NCBI GenBank assembly: GCA_012960475.1
Contig: DUBE01000035.1
Location: 1-64,000, forward strand
DNA: 64,000 nucleotides
Reading direction: 5' to 3'
Source of the DNA: Planctomycetota bacterium
GTDB lineage: Bacteria; Planctomycetota; UBA1135; GCA-002686595
Positions 1-8,692 of this stretch are shown one piece after another. The notes under the pieces were generated by a model that worked only from the letters and a program-made list of their open reading frames with translations, did no database searches and was not told the origin of the DNA. Made by a program: the position numbers and the translations under genes. Position 1 is the first letter of the stretch. Each line of letters begins with the position of its first letter.

Positions 1-69
1 ACTGGAGAGGAGGAGCAGGCAAGTTCCCAGGAGGAAAGACGGGGGCTTGATGGAGAGGGCGGGCCGCAT
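1..69 (-). CDS. Start of an exported protein, cut by the window edge
   Basis: An ATG at 69-67 on the minus strand opens a frame that runs off the window without a stop. The 23 visible residues begin MRPALS and continue into a hydrophobic stretch ending LLLLSS, which is the shape of a signal peptide. It diverges from the phosphodiesterase cluster that starts at 288, leaving 218 bases for promoters of both. Nothing can be said about the mature protein. The short visible length makes this a modest-confidence call. Confidence 0.4.
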   Translation of the reverse strand, partial: MRPALSIKPPSFLLGTCLLLLSS

Positions 70-287
70 GCCCCCCAGTCTAGATCGAGTCCCATCGATT
101 CTGTGATCCTCCCCTCCCGGGGCCCCGTTGCGGTGGTTAGGAGGCCTCCAGATGCCCATTCATGGGGCGCTCACCCTGTGGCTCCGGGGGCGTATACTCC
201 CCCCAGATCAGGGAGCGAGGAAGCACTCCAGAACCCCCTCTGAATGACCGATGAGGGGGGGGAGCGACCCTCTCCCTGCGCTGCCCC

Positions 288-2429
288 ATGCGACCCCTGC
301 GACTCCTCCTTGCGGCCTCCCTTGGCCTGATTGTGACCCAAGCCCCGGCTCTGGCCTACATCGGTCCGGGGGCGGGCTTTGCGGCTGCTGGTTCTCTGTT
401 GGTGCTGCTCGGCACCTTTGCCCTGGCCTTTGGGATCATCTTGATCTGGCCCATCAAGGCCGTGCTGAAGGTGGTCACCCTGAGAGGCAAGTCCAAGGCC
501 AAGATCAAGAGGCTCGTGATCCTGGGGCTCGATGGCTTTGATCCGGGGCTCGCCAAGAAGTACATGGACGAGGGGCGTATGCCCAACTTCAAGGCTCTGG
601 CCGAGGACGGTTGCTTCTCGCCGCTCTCAACCGCGATGCCCAGCATTTCGCCTGTGGCCTGGTCGACCTTTGCCACAGGTGTCGATGCTTCGCGCCACAA
701 CATCTATGACTTCTTGACGCGCGACCCATGCAGCTATATGCCGGTGCTCTCGTCCACCGACACGCACATGGCCCCTCGGAACATCAACTTGGGTTTTGCC
801 AAGGTGCCCTTTGGCCAGCGCGCGGTCTACAAGATCCTGCAGAAGAGCCAGCCATTCTGGAAGCTGCTCGGGCAGAACCACATTTGGTCCAGCATCCTGC
901 GCGTACCGATCACCTTCCCGCCCCAAAAGTTCAAGAACGGAACTCTTCTGGCGGGCATGTGTGTGCCGGACCTGCAGGGTACTCAGGGTTCGTTCTCTTT
1001 CTATTCGACCCGTGACCGGGGCGGTGAGCACATTGGCGGCCAGCAATTCCGCATCGTGCAACGCGGCAATCGCGTGGAGTCCAACTTGAAGGGCCCCGCC
1101 GGCAAGGACGGTCATCCCATGAAGAGCCCCTTCACCGTCGAGTTGGACAATGACACCCGGAAGGCCACCATCACCGTGGGCAAGGACTGCGTGCAGGTAG
1201 GTCTTGCAGAGTACACCCCTTGGATGACTGTCAGCTTCGACGGAGGCGTGCAAGGCATAGCTCGCCTGCGCATTCAGACCTGGGACGACAAGGATGTGGA
1301 GATCTATGTCACTCCGATCAACATCGACCCGGATAAGCCGGCCATGCCGATTTCCGAGCCCTTTGTCTACTCGATCTACCTGTCCAAGATGATCGGTAAG
1401 TACGCCACCCTTGGGCTGGCGGAAGACACTTGGGCTTTGAATGAGCGCGTGATCGACGAGAAGGCGTTCTTGGATCAAGCCTGGCTGATCTTTGAAGAGC
1501 GCAAGAAGATGTTCTGGGACGCTCTCGAAAAAACCAAGAAGGGCATGGTCACTTGCGTGTTCGACACCACCGACCGCATCAGCCACATGTTCTATCGATA
1601 CCTTGATCCCACTCACCCGGCGAACGAGGGCAAGGACACCACTGAATTCAAGGATGTGATCCCGGACCTCTATGCGCGCATGGATGATTTCCTGGTGGAG
1701 GTTCGCGAAAAGGTCGGCAATGACCCGGACACCGTATTCATGGTCATCAGCGACCACGGTTTCTGCAATTTCCGTCGGGGTGTGAACATCAACGCCTGGC
1801 TGCGGGATGAGGGCTACCTTGTGCTCAAGGACAACGCGCGCACTTCTGGAGACTGGTTCGAGAATGTTGACTGGGAAAGGACTCGCGCCTTCACCCTGGG
1901 TTTGACGGGCATCTTCTTGAACAAGAAGGGTCGTGAGCGCGGTGGCATCGTGGAGCCTTCTGAGGCTCCCGCCCTGGCCCGCGAGATCCAAGAGAAGCTC
2001 GATCAACTGGTCGATCCAGAAACCGGCGAGACCATCATGAATGAAGTTTTTCTGACACGTGAAGTACACGACGGACCCTATGCGGATCTGGCCCCGGAAT
2101 TGTTGCTGGGCTACAAGCGCGGCTATCGGCATTCTTGGGACTGCGCAACAGGTTCGGTCACCGAAGACATTTTCAGTGACAATACCAAGAGCTGGTCTGG
2201 TGATCACTGCGTGGATCCGCGCCTCGTACCCGGCGTGATCTGGTCGAACCGCAAGATCAACACCGATCAACCTTGTCTGGCTGACATGGCGCCCACGGCG
2301 CTCGACCTCTTTGGCGTGGATATTCCCGGCTACATGATGGGCGCGCCACTGTTTGGCGAACGCACCCATGTGACACCCCTTTCCACGGACAAACTGGCCG
2401 ACCGTGGTGGAGTCAGGGTGCGCTCATGA
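288..2429 (+). CDS. Alkaline-phosphatase-superfamily phosphodiesterase/phosphatase, membrane-anchored (first of a tandem pair)
   Basis: A 713-residue protein of the type I phosphodiesterase/nucleotide pyrophosphatase branch of the alkaline phosphatase superfamily. A signal-peptide-like segment (residues 1-23) is followed by a second hydrophobic stretch (about 35-55), so it probably stays in the membrane with the catalytic domain outside the cytoplasm. Active-site motifs are all visible: the first metal ligand in LDGFDPG (81-87), a likely Ser nucleophile at 121 in SPVAWSTF, an Asp/His pair in TTDRISH, SDHGF in the C-terminal half, and a late His in GDHCVDP. The substrate cannot be read from sequence; members of the superfamily cleave phosphate mono- or diesters. 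Its stop overlaps the start of the next, paralogous gene by 4 bases (ATGA), so the two are translationally coupled. Confidence 0.85.
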   Translation: MRPLRLLLAASLGLIVTQAPALAYIGPGAGFAAAGSLLVLLGTFALAFGIILIWPIKAVLKVVTLRGKSKAKIKRLVILGLDGFDPGLAKKYMDEGRMPNFKALAEDGCFSPLSTAMPSISPVAWSTFATGVDASRHNIYDFLTRDPCSYMPVLSSTDTHMAPRNINLGFAKVPFGQRAVYKILQKSQPFWKLLGQNHIWSSILRVPITFPPQKFKNGTLLAGMCVPDLQGTQGSFSFYSTRDRGGEHIGGQQFRIVQRGNRVESNLKGPAGKDGHPMKSPFTVELDNDTRKATITVGKDCVQVGLAEYTPWMTVSFDGGVQGIARLRIQTWDDKDVEIYVTPINIDPDKPAMPISEPFVYSIYLSKMIGKYATLGLAEDTWALNERVIDEKAFLDQAWLIFEERKKMFWDALEKTKKGMVTCVFDTTDRISHMFYRYLDPTHPANEGKDTTEFKDVIPDLYARMDDFLVEVREKVGNDPDTVFMVISDHGFCNFRRGVNINAWLRDEGYLVLKDNARTSGDWFENVDWERTRAFTLGLTGIFLNKKGRERGGIVEPSEAPALAREIQEKLDQLVDPETGETIMNEVFLTREVHDGPYADLAPELLLGYKRGYRHSWDCATGSVTEDIFSDNTKSWSGDHCVDPRLVPGVIWSNRKINTDQPCLADMAPTALDLFGVDIPGYMMGAPLFGERTHVTPLSTDKLADRGGVRVRS

Positions 2430-4540
2430 GATTGCCCCGTTGGACCGCTTACCCGGCTCTGGCGACGGTGGCCGTGCTACTGTTGACCGCAGTGCCCAAG
2501 CGGGTGCCTGCTCGGCCTGCTGCTGGTGCCGCCGCAAAGGTGAAAGCTGGCGAAGATGCCACCAGCCACCCTCGTCTGGTGGTGCTTGGTATTGATGGGC
2601 TCGACCCAGAGATCCTGGCAGGTGTGATTGCGCGTCATCCCGAGGGCATGAAGAACTTCCGCGCCTTGATTGCGGATGGCGGCGGCGTGCAGTCTCTTGG
2701 AACTTCGACTCCGCCCCAGAGTCCAGTGGCCTGGTCGAATTTCATCACTGGCCGTAATCCCGGTGGGCATGGGGTCTTTGATTTCATTCACCGCTCCCCG
2801 AAGACCTATTCACCGGTCCCTTCCACCGTGACCGAATCCGCCGCCGGTCATGTTCCCCTGCCCGGTTCCTACCGTTTCCCCACCTCATCCGGAGGCGATT
2901 CCAACCGTACGGGGAGAGCATTCTGGACAGTCCTGGGCGATGCAGGAGTGCCCTCGGATGTCTGGCGTATGCCGATCAACTTCCCGGTGGAGCCGGGCAA
3001 GGGTTGGTCTTTCCCGGGCATGATGACTCCAGCGGTGGACTCGGCCTATGGCTTGCCGACTTTCTATACCACCGATCCGGGTCCTCAACACTTGGGGCAG
3101 GAGAAGGTGATCGCCCTGAGCGTTGTGCGCGGGGTCGCGCGGACCATGATTCTTGGACCGGAAAACGCTTTCAAGGATCCCCCCGAGGGGCAAGCCCACA
3201 GTGACCGGTCCCAGGCCGCCGTGGACTTCTATGTGGACGAAGAAGCGGGGGCAGTGGCCATTGTCGTCGAGGGCGCACAGCCCCTGGTGATGGAAGCCGG
3301 CGCCTGGAGTGATTTTGTTCCCGTGACTTTCTCAATGCTGCCGCTCGGAATGTCTGACATGGCGGGCATCGTGCGCTTCTATGTGCGCAGCATTACGCCC
3401 GAGCTTGAGATCTACGCCTCGCCGGTGAATGTGGATCCTCGCGCTCCGATTCAGCCCGTGTCTGCTCCGGATGAGGCTTCGGCGGAATTGGCCGAGCTGA
3501 TCGGTCTGTATTACACCCAAGGCATGGCAGAGGATGTCAACGGACTCAAAGATCACATGCTGACCGATGCGGAGTTCATGACCCAGGCGGCTTTGGTCTA
3601 CGAAGAGCGTGGTCGCATGCTGGACGTGGCTTTGGAGCACTTCATGGATCGCAAAGAGGGCGGTTTGCTCTTCTTCTATTACTCGTCGGTAGATCTTTCC
3701 ATGCACATGATGTGGCGTCATGCGGACAAGCTGCATCCCTATCACGATGAGTCTTTGGCTTCCGAGGACTCGTCTGACTGGTCCGGCCGCCCCGGCAGCA
3801 CCTGGTCGGATGTGATCGATGACCTCTACCTACGGATGGATCCTGTGCTGGGCAAGGTGCGGCAACGCATTGGCTCCGAGACTGCAATCATGGTCATGAG
3901 CGATCATGGTTTTGCTCCCTATCGGCGTAAGTTCGCCCTCAACACCTGGCTCCTGGAAAACGGTTACCTGGCCCTCAAGGACGAGTTCGAGCGGGAACTG
4001 CCCGAGGATGATCCTTCTTACGCGCCAGTCTTCATCCAGGCAGCCGTGGACTGGTCCAAGACCCGTGCCTATGGCATTGGTTTCAACGGCCTCTATATCA
4101 ACCGGGCCGATCGCGAAAGCGAGGGCATCGTGAAAGCCGCTGATGCTCCCGCACTCTTGGCCGAGATCAAAGCCAAGCTCGAAGAGTTGCGCGACACGGA
4201 TGGAACCCCGGTAGTGCTACGCGCCGATCTGGCAACCGTGGTCTACAATGGTGAGCGCCTCGCAGAAGCCCCCGACATTTTGGTGGGCTACAACACCAAC
4301 TATGGCAATTCTGATGAGGCTTCCCTTGGCCGTGTCCCCCATGCTGTCTTGAGCGACAACCGAGGCGGTACATTCAACGGAAGTCACCTGATGGCTCCTG
4401 AGGTTGTGCAAGGCACTCTGCTGACGAATTTTCCGATCACCCTTGAGGACCCACGCCTCGAGGACCTCACCCTTTCTATTCTGCATCACTATGGCGTCGC
4501 GCCCGAGCCCAAGATGGACGGGCGCGTGGCGTTCAAGTGA
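2426..4540 (+). CDS. Alkaline-phosphatase-superfamily phosphodiesterase/phosphatase, exported (second of a tandem pair)
   Basis: A 704-residue paralogue of the preceding gene with the same order of motifs: VLGIDGLDPE near residue 55, a predicted Ser nucleophile in QSPVAWSNF, VDLSMHM, MSDHGF, and a late metal His in GSHLMAP. It differs at the N-terminus, where a single hydrophobic signal segment (about residues 8-25) is followed by an Ala/Pro/Lys-rich linker, suggesting release or a simple anchor rather than two membrane segments. Start and neighbour are fixed by the ATGA overlap at 2426-2429. Both copies keep a full set of catalytic residues, so this looks like functional divergence after duplication, not decay. 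The substrate is unknown; a phospholipid, teichoic-acid-like or phosphoglycan ester is a reasonable guess from the external location. Confidence 0.83.
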   Translation: MRLPRWTAYPALATVAVLLLTAVPKRVPARPAAGAAAKVKAGEDATSHPRLVVLGIDGLDPEILAGVIARHPEGMKNFRALIADGGGVQSLGTSTPPQSPVAWSNFITGRNPGGHGVFDFIHRSPKTYSPVPSTVTESAAGHVPLPGSYRFPTSSGGDSNRTGRAFWTVLGDAGVPSDVWRMPINFPVEPGKGWSFPGMMTPAVDSAYGLPTFYTTDPGPQHLGQEKVIALSVVRGVARTMILGPENAFKDPPEGQAHSDRSQAAVDFYVDEEAGAVAIVVEGAQPLVMEAGAWSDFVPVTFSMLPLGMSDMAGIVRFYVRSITPELEIYASPVNVDPRAPIQPVSAPDEASAELAELIGLYYTQGMAEDVNGLKDHMLTDAEFMTQAALVYEERGRMLDVALEHFMDRKEGGLLFFYYSSVDLSMHMMWRHADKLHPYHDESLASEDSSDWSGRPGSTWSDVIDDLYLRMDPVLGKVRQRIGSETAIMVMSDHGFAPYRRKFALNTWLLENGYLALKDEFERELPEDDPSYAPVFIQAAVDWSKTRAYGIGFNGLYINRADRESEGIVKAADAPALLAEIKAKLEELRDTDGTPVVLRADLATVVYNGERLAEAPDILVGYNTNYGNSDEASLGRVPHAVLSDNRGGTFNGSHLMAPEVVQGTLLTNFPITLEDPRLEDLTLSILHHYGVAPEPKMDGRVAFK

Positions 4541-4569
4541 CCCCTAACCCACTGACCCAAGGACACACC

Positions 4570-4764
4570 ATGTTTGGCGGCGACAAAATCAAGATTGACA
4601 AGGACCTCTTGGAGCGCATCAAGAAGATTTCTGAGGTGGCTGGCTACGCAAGCCATGAAGAGTTCATTCAGCATGTGCTCGAACGCGAAGTCTCCCAGTT
4701 CGACGAGGCCGGGTCCGACGATGACATCACCGAGAAGCTCAAAGGCCTCGGCTATATCTCCTGA
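4570..4764 (+). CDS. Small ribbon-helix-helix-like protein with an LGY tail
   Basis: A 64-residue protein starting at the ATG at 4570, preferred because CAAGGA lies 8 bases upstream; an in-frame GTG at 4537 overlapping the previous stop is the alternative. A lysine-rich strand (KIKIDKDLL) and two helices ending in SHEEFIQHVLER resemble a ribbon-helix-helix fold. The last ten residues, EKLKGLGYIS, match the short tail often seen at the C-terminus of sulfatase-fold enzymes; neither phosphodiesterase upstream has that tail. It sits 29 bases after the second phosphodiesterase and 35 bases before the membrane-protein gene, so it is probably in the same transcript. It could be a transcriptional repressor of the cluster or a small accessory subunit; the sequence does not decide. 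Confidence 0.75.
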   Translation: MFGGDKIKIDKDLLERIKKISEVAGYASHEEFIQHVLEREVSQFDEAGSDDDITEKLKGLGYIS

Positions 4765-4799
4765 TTGTCGGACGCCTGACACCAGTCTGACCAGACTCC

Positions 4800-5660
4800 A
4801 TGAACGCCGTCAACTCTCTCACCAACCGGGTTTTTGACCTCTTGCTTTCACCACTGGATGCGGTGGGGGCTTGGCTGTCATTGACTCTGGTCAGCGGCGT
4901 CTTTGGAATCTTGGCGTTGGTTGTCTTCAAGCGCATCTCCTGGCAGGCGGGGATCAAGAGCACCAAGGACAAGATCAAGGGGCACATGATCGAGATCCGC
5001 ATCTACCAGGATGATCTCGCCCTGGTCAGCCGGGCGATAGGCAAGGTGCTCTATCGCAACCTGCAGTATGTGGTGTTGAACTTTGGACCGTTTCTGCCCT
5101 TGATGGTGCCCTTTGGAATGGTGGCGGCCCAACTTGTTGTGCGCTATGGCTTTGAGCCGGTGGCCGTGCAGACCGTCGAGGACGATCGTCTTGCGGGCCA
5201 GGGCACGACCTTTGAGATCGAATTCATACCCGAAATGAAAAGTGCCGCCGGGGACCTTGTCGTGGACCTTCCAGAGGGCGTGGTTGCCGTTTCGCCTCTG
5301 GTACGCGTTCCCCGCCAGGGCCGTGCCTTCATCGAAGTGGTCGCAATCCAGCCGGGAATCCATGAGATCTCGTTTACCAGTGGCTCCCACACGGAAATCA
5401 AACTGCTGCACGCGGGAATCGAAGGCCTTGAGCGCGAGATGCAGCCTGAGCGCGGCCGCGGATTTCTGAGCGCATTGCTCTGGCCAGCCGAGCCCGCCTT
5501 TGCCGGCGACAGCCCCTTCGCCCTGATTCGCACGGTCTATCCCGAGCGCCCCCTGGGCTGGCTTCCGGGGTCTGGTCCGATCGCGGTTCTGTTGGCCTTC
5601 GTGCTGCTCTCCATGGCCTTTGGCTTCGCTGCATTGAAGCCCCTGGGCGTAGAGATCTAG
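4800..5660 (+). CDS. Conserved-type membrane protein with cytoplasmic helical hairpin, phosphodiesterase cluster
   Basis: A 286-residue protein with hydrophobic segments at about 24-43, 90-113 and 258-280. Between the first two lies a basic, helical stretch (KSTKDKIKGHMIEIRIYQDDL). A beta-rich soluble region of about 140 residues separates the second and third segments and is probably extracytoplasmic. The first half (membrane helix, amphipathic basic helix, membrane helix) recalls the topology of the DUF106/EMC3/TMCO1 branch of the Oxa1/YidC superfamily, but this is a topology argument only. Position at the end of the phosphodiesterase cluster, 35 bases after the small protein, suggests it anchors or assembles those enzymes. 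Function unassigned. Confidence 0.75.
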   Translation: MNAVNSLTNRVFDLLLSPLDAVGAWLSLTLVSGVFGILALVVFKRISWQAGIKSTKDKIKGHMIEIRIYQDDLALVSRAIGKVLYRNLQYVVLNFGPFLPLMVPFGMVAAQLVVRYGFEPVAVQTVEDDRLAGQGTTFEIEFIPEMKSAAGDLVVDLPEGVVAVSPLVRVPRQGRAFIEVVAIQPGIHEISFTSGSHTEIKLLHAGIEGLEREMQPERGRGFLSALLWPAEPAFAGDSPFALIRTVYPERPLGWLPGSGPIAVLLAFVLLSMAFGFAALKPLGVEI

Positions 5661-5858
5661 CGGCCTGTTCAGATTTCCAGCAGTCGTTGGTGTAGTCCCA
5701 GAGATTCCAGCCCTGCTCTTGGCTTCTGCCTCCAACTCCCTGGAGGCTTTGTGTGGCGGCGATACGGCATCTGGACCCCAGGATTACAGCGGGAATGGAG
5801 CGTGTGACCTAGACTCGGTGTTCACTCATCGTTCTCTTCTCCCCGGGAATCCCCTGTC

Positions 5859-6974
5859 ATGCGTGCACTTCTCCTCTCGGTTCTCCTGGCTGCTCCTGCT
5901 GGCGCCCAGGTCACAATGGCCCAATATCAGGCGGGAACTGCGGGCGCGCCCCCAACGGCGCCCGATCCCCAGATTCAGGGCTGGACCCTGACTGATCCAT
6001 CGAACGGGGCAGTGGTGTTGACTGATCTCTCGCCTGATGGTGCCACCGGCTTGAATGCCTGGGTGGTTGACGATCAGGTGACCTTCGGCGGGGCGCGAGC
6101 CCATTACGGACAGGTCTTTTCTCAAGGGGATCTTGATCAGGCCACGGACTGGGGCTGGGAGATGGCGGCTGATCTGCGGCTGGTGCAGAGTAGCGGACTG
6201 TGCGTCGTTCTTGATTTTGCCACGGGGACTTCGTCCGCCAACGATCGCTACCTGCTCTGGCTGGAGGTTCAGGGCTCCGATGTCCTGGCCTCCAACCATC
6301 TGACAGGGGTGAGTTTCGTCTGTCCAGGTGCAATGAATGGTGCCTATCACAACTTCGCTCTCCGCAAGCCCGCAGGAGTGGCCAACCCCGTGGCAGAGTT
6401 CTTGTTCGATGGGGTGGCGTTGGGACCTTGGCCTAATTCTCAGTCGAGTGGTTCTGCGCCGGCAGGCGGGATGAATTGGGGCAGCGGTTCCAGCGGTGGG
6501 ACTGCGATCGCCAACTGGAATCAGGTGACCTTCAGGAAGGGCACAGATGTGATTCAGCTCGGTAGCACGTACTGCTTTCCTGCCGCCGTGAATTCCACTG
6601 GTCAAAGCGGGCATATCCAGGCCTTCGGGAATCCCCTGGCGCAAGCGGACCTTGTCTCCCTGCTCGCACTCCAGATTCCTGCGAATGAGTTTGGTTATTT
6701 CGTGTTGGGCGATGCACAGACGTTTATTCCCCTGCCGGGTGGCAGCCAGGGGAACCTCTGCGTCAGTGGCAACCTTGGCCGTTTTGTCTCCCAGGCCGCC
6801 TCCACGGGGCCCACAGGGTCGCTTGAGATCTCTGTCAACACCAGTGCACTGCCGACCTGGCGACGGTCCCCGTTGCTTCCTGGCCAGACATGGAACTTCC
6901 ATGCGTGGTTCACCGACAACAATCCCGGTCCTACCTCCAACTTCACGGACGCGGTGAGTGTGACCTTCTTCTGA
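5859..6974 (+). CDS. Secreted protein with shared C-terminal TWNF module
   Basis: A 371-residue protein with a clear signal peptide (cleavage near AGAQ, residue 17). Residues about 20-230 look beta-rich and lectin- or LamG-like in spacing, without a signature I can name. From about residue 238 (nt 6570) it carries a 134-residue module that recurs at the C-terminus of the proteins at 38682-40259 and 58447-59784: an opening YC, GSQGNLCV, then PGQTWNFHAWF and SNFTDAVSVTF at the extreme end. That invariant terminal position suggests an export, sorting or surface-attachment domain. No catalytic motif is visible. It stands alone, about 200 bases from each neighbour. Confidence 0.75.
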   Translation: MRALLLSVLLAAPAGAQVTMAQYQAGTAGAPPTAPDPQIQGWTLTDPSNGAVVLTDLSPDGATGLNAWVVDDQVTFGGARAHYGQVFSQGDLDQATDWGWEMAADLRLVQSSGLCVVLDFATGTSSANDRYLLWLEVQGSDVLASNHLTGVSFVCPGAMNGAYHNFALRKPAGVANPVAEFLFDGVALGPWPNSQSSGSAPAGGMNWGSGSSGGTAIANWNQVTFRKGTDVIQLGSTYCFPAAVNSTGQSGHIQAFGNPLAQADLVSLLALQIPANEFGYFVLGDAQTFIPLPGGSQGNLCVSGNLGRFVSQAASTGPTGSLEISVNTSALPTWRRSPLLPGQTWNFHAWFTDNNPGPTSNFTDAVSVTFF

Positions 6975-7177
6975 TCGCTGCCATTGGGTGGAGGTTTCTT
7001 TGTCAGACTTCATGCGGGATGAGAGCCCCCTGGTCTGCCAGTCCTCTTCCAGGCTGTCGAGCCGAGTGGAGGGGTTTGTCTGGGATATGGATCCCTGCTT
7101 TTCTTGGAATTTTCAAGATGTGGTGTGAAACCTGACGGGGGAGTTCTCGTTCTTGCTCTTGAAGGAGGCCAAGAACT

Positions 7178-8623
7178 ATGAACGAACGCAAGCTGTGGAT
7201 GGTGTGGATTGGATTGGCTCTGGCAGTAGCTGCTGCCTTTGGATTGTGGACAGGGTCTGATGTTGAGCCTGGAATAGTTGCTGCGGCTCAGGAGCACCCG
7301 GATTCCGGGAGCCAGGCTCCAGTCCTGTTGTCCTCTGAAGAAGCAGAACCCCACTTGCGGGTGGTGGATTCCGCCCCTGATGCACCGCCAGAGGTGATGC
7401 CTGACGATGATGAATTGATCGCCGCCCTGCGGGCCCTGGGGTCCCTTGACGAATACACAAGCGGGGATGTACCCGCAATAGAAGCCCGCGTGAACGAGTT
7501 GACCATGGCAGTGATCACACCCATCGGACGATTGCAGCGGGCGATTGAACTGTTGACCAATGGGCGTCTGACAGAAGATCCGACCTTGGCCAGTGCTCCT
7601 GAGCGCGGGGCCTTGAGGGGGCTCGTATTTGGTTCATTGATCCATCGGCATGGGCAGAGGCCGGGAAGCAAGCTGCGGGCGGGCAATCCGGAGCCGGTGG
7701 TGGCCCTGGCCTTGGAGGGGGCACCTACTTGGACTGAAGCTGTTCGGGGTCGGTTGCTCCATCTGGCCGAGGCCTTTTCCACCGAGAAGGGACGCTTCTT
7801 GACCGAGCGACACATTCGGCATGTGGTTGAACTGCGTGCTCTTCACCCCGACATTGGGCCCTTCTACAGCACTCTGCTTGGGTACATCTTGAAAGACATG
7901 CCGAAGGTGGATCAGCACCTGCTGCTCGACATCCTGCAGGGTGACCAGGAGGATCCTATCCTCGTCCGTCTTGCTCTCGAGCAACTCTTTGGTCAAGGGA
8001 AGGACCAGCTTGCCATGGGGCTTGCGCGGGCGTTCCTGACCGGGCAGGACACCCCGCTCCCTTTGCGATCTGCCGTCCTGAGAGCGGTGGCAAGTGCGGC
8101 GCCGATGGATATGGCCCTGGACTGCTCGCAGGAGTTTAGCAAGGGGGGCGAGCTTGGCCTGGCCCTGACCCTTTCCTACCGTGCCGGCGGTCATGAGGCT
8201 GTTCTTGAGCGATACAGCGCCCTGGTGGTGGCTGGATCTGAACCTGAGTTCCGGAGACTGCTGATATCTGGTGTGTCCGATTCCAGCGTTCTCCTGGGCG
8301 TGGCCGAAACCGATCCCGAACCCAAGGTGCGTGGGCAGGCGCTCATCACCGCAAGCGGGCTCCGTGAGTTCAATTCCCAAGGCGAGTGCCTGGACTTGTT
8401 GGAGTCGAGTCTTGGTTTGCCTCCCGATGACCCCACGGGTTTGCCGCCTCATTATACGGCTATGGCTGTGACCAATATCACACGTAGAAATATGGCCAGC
8501 AGTGATCCCCTGTTCAAGCGATCCATCCGGTTGCTTGAAGACCTACTTGAGAGGGGCACGCTGGATGAACGCGCCAAGAGCAGGGTTCATGCCGAACTCG
8601 ACCGGCTGGGGATATCCCACTGA
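7178..8623 (+). CDS. Membrane-anchored helical-repeat protein of unknown function
   Basis: A 481-residue protein that begins at an ATG with a strong Shine-Dalgarno site (GAAGGAGG, about 8 bases upstream). One hydrophobic segment at residues 7-23 acts as an uncleaved anchor or signal peptide. It is followed by an acidic, Pro/Glu/Asp-rich linker to about residue 75 and then roughly 400 residues of predicted helix. The spacing of Leu and Ala (for example LRSAVLRAVASAAP and KVRGQALITASGL) resembles HEAT-type repeats. I do not recognise a family and see no catalytic motif. A small Cys-rich secreted protein follows 69 bases downstream and may share its transcript. Confidence 0.7.
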   Translation: MNERKLWMVWIGLALAVAAAFGLWTGSDVEPGIVAAAQEHPDSGSQAPVLLSSEEAEPHLRVVDSAPDAPPEVMPDDDELIAALRALGSLDEYTSGDVPAIEARVNELTMAVITPIGRLQRAIELLTNGRLTEDPTLASAPERGALRGLVFGSLIHRHGQRPGSKLRAGNPEPVVALALEGAPTWTEAVRGRLLHLAEAFSTEKGRFLTERHIRHVVELRALHPDIGPFYSTLLGYILKDMPKVDQHLLLDILQGDQEDPILVRLALEQLFGQGKDQLAMGLARAFLTGQDTPLPLRSAVLRAVASAAPMDMALDCSQEFSKGGELGLALTLSYRAGGHEAVLERYSALVVAGSEPEFRRLLISGVSDSSVLLGVAETDPEPKVRGQALITASGLREFNSQGECLDLLESSLGLPPDDPTGLPPHYTAMAVTNITRRNMASSDPLFKRSIRLLEDLLERGTLDERAKSRVHAELDRLGISH

Positions 8624-8692
8624 TTCGAGCGAGGGGGGAACCCTTTTAGACACCCGAATGGGTAAATCATCAAACCAAGAAGGAGGATCGAA

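Noticed and set aside
193-198. TATACT as a -10 promoter element before the phosphodiesterase cluster
   Set aside because: No matching -35 element at the right spacing; a single hexamer is not enough.
627-2369. A 580-codon open frame on the minus strand
   Set aside because: It lies entirely opposite the phosphodiesterase gene at 288-2429, and its product has no family resemblance. Long antisense frames are common in this GC-rich DNA.
5826-7013. A 395-codon open frame on the minus strand
   Set aside because: Opposite the secreted TWNF-module protein, with Arg/Pro/Gly-biased sequence; a GC-rich shadow.
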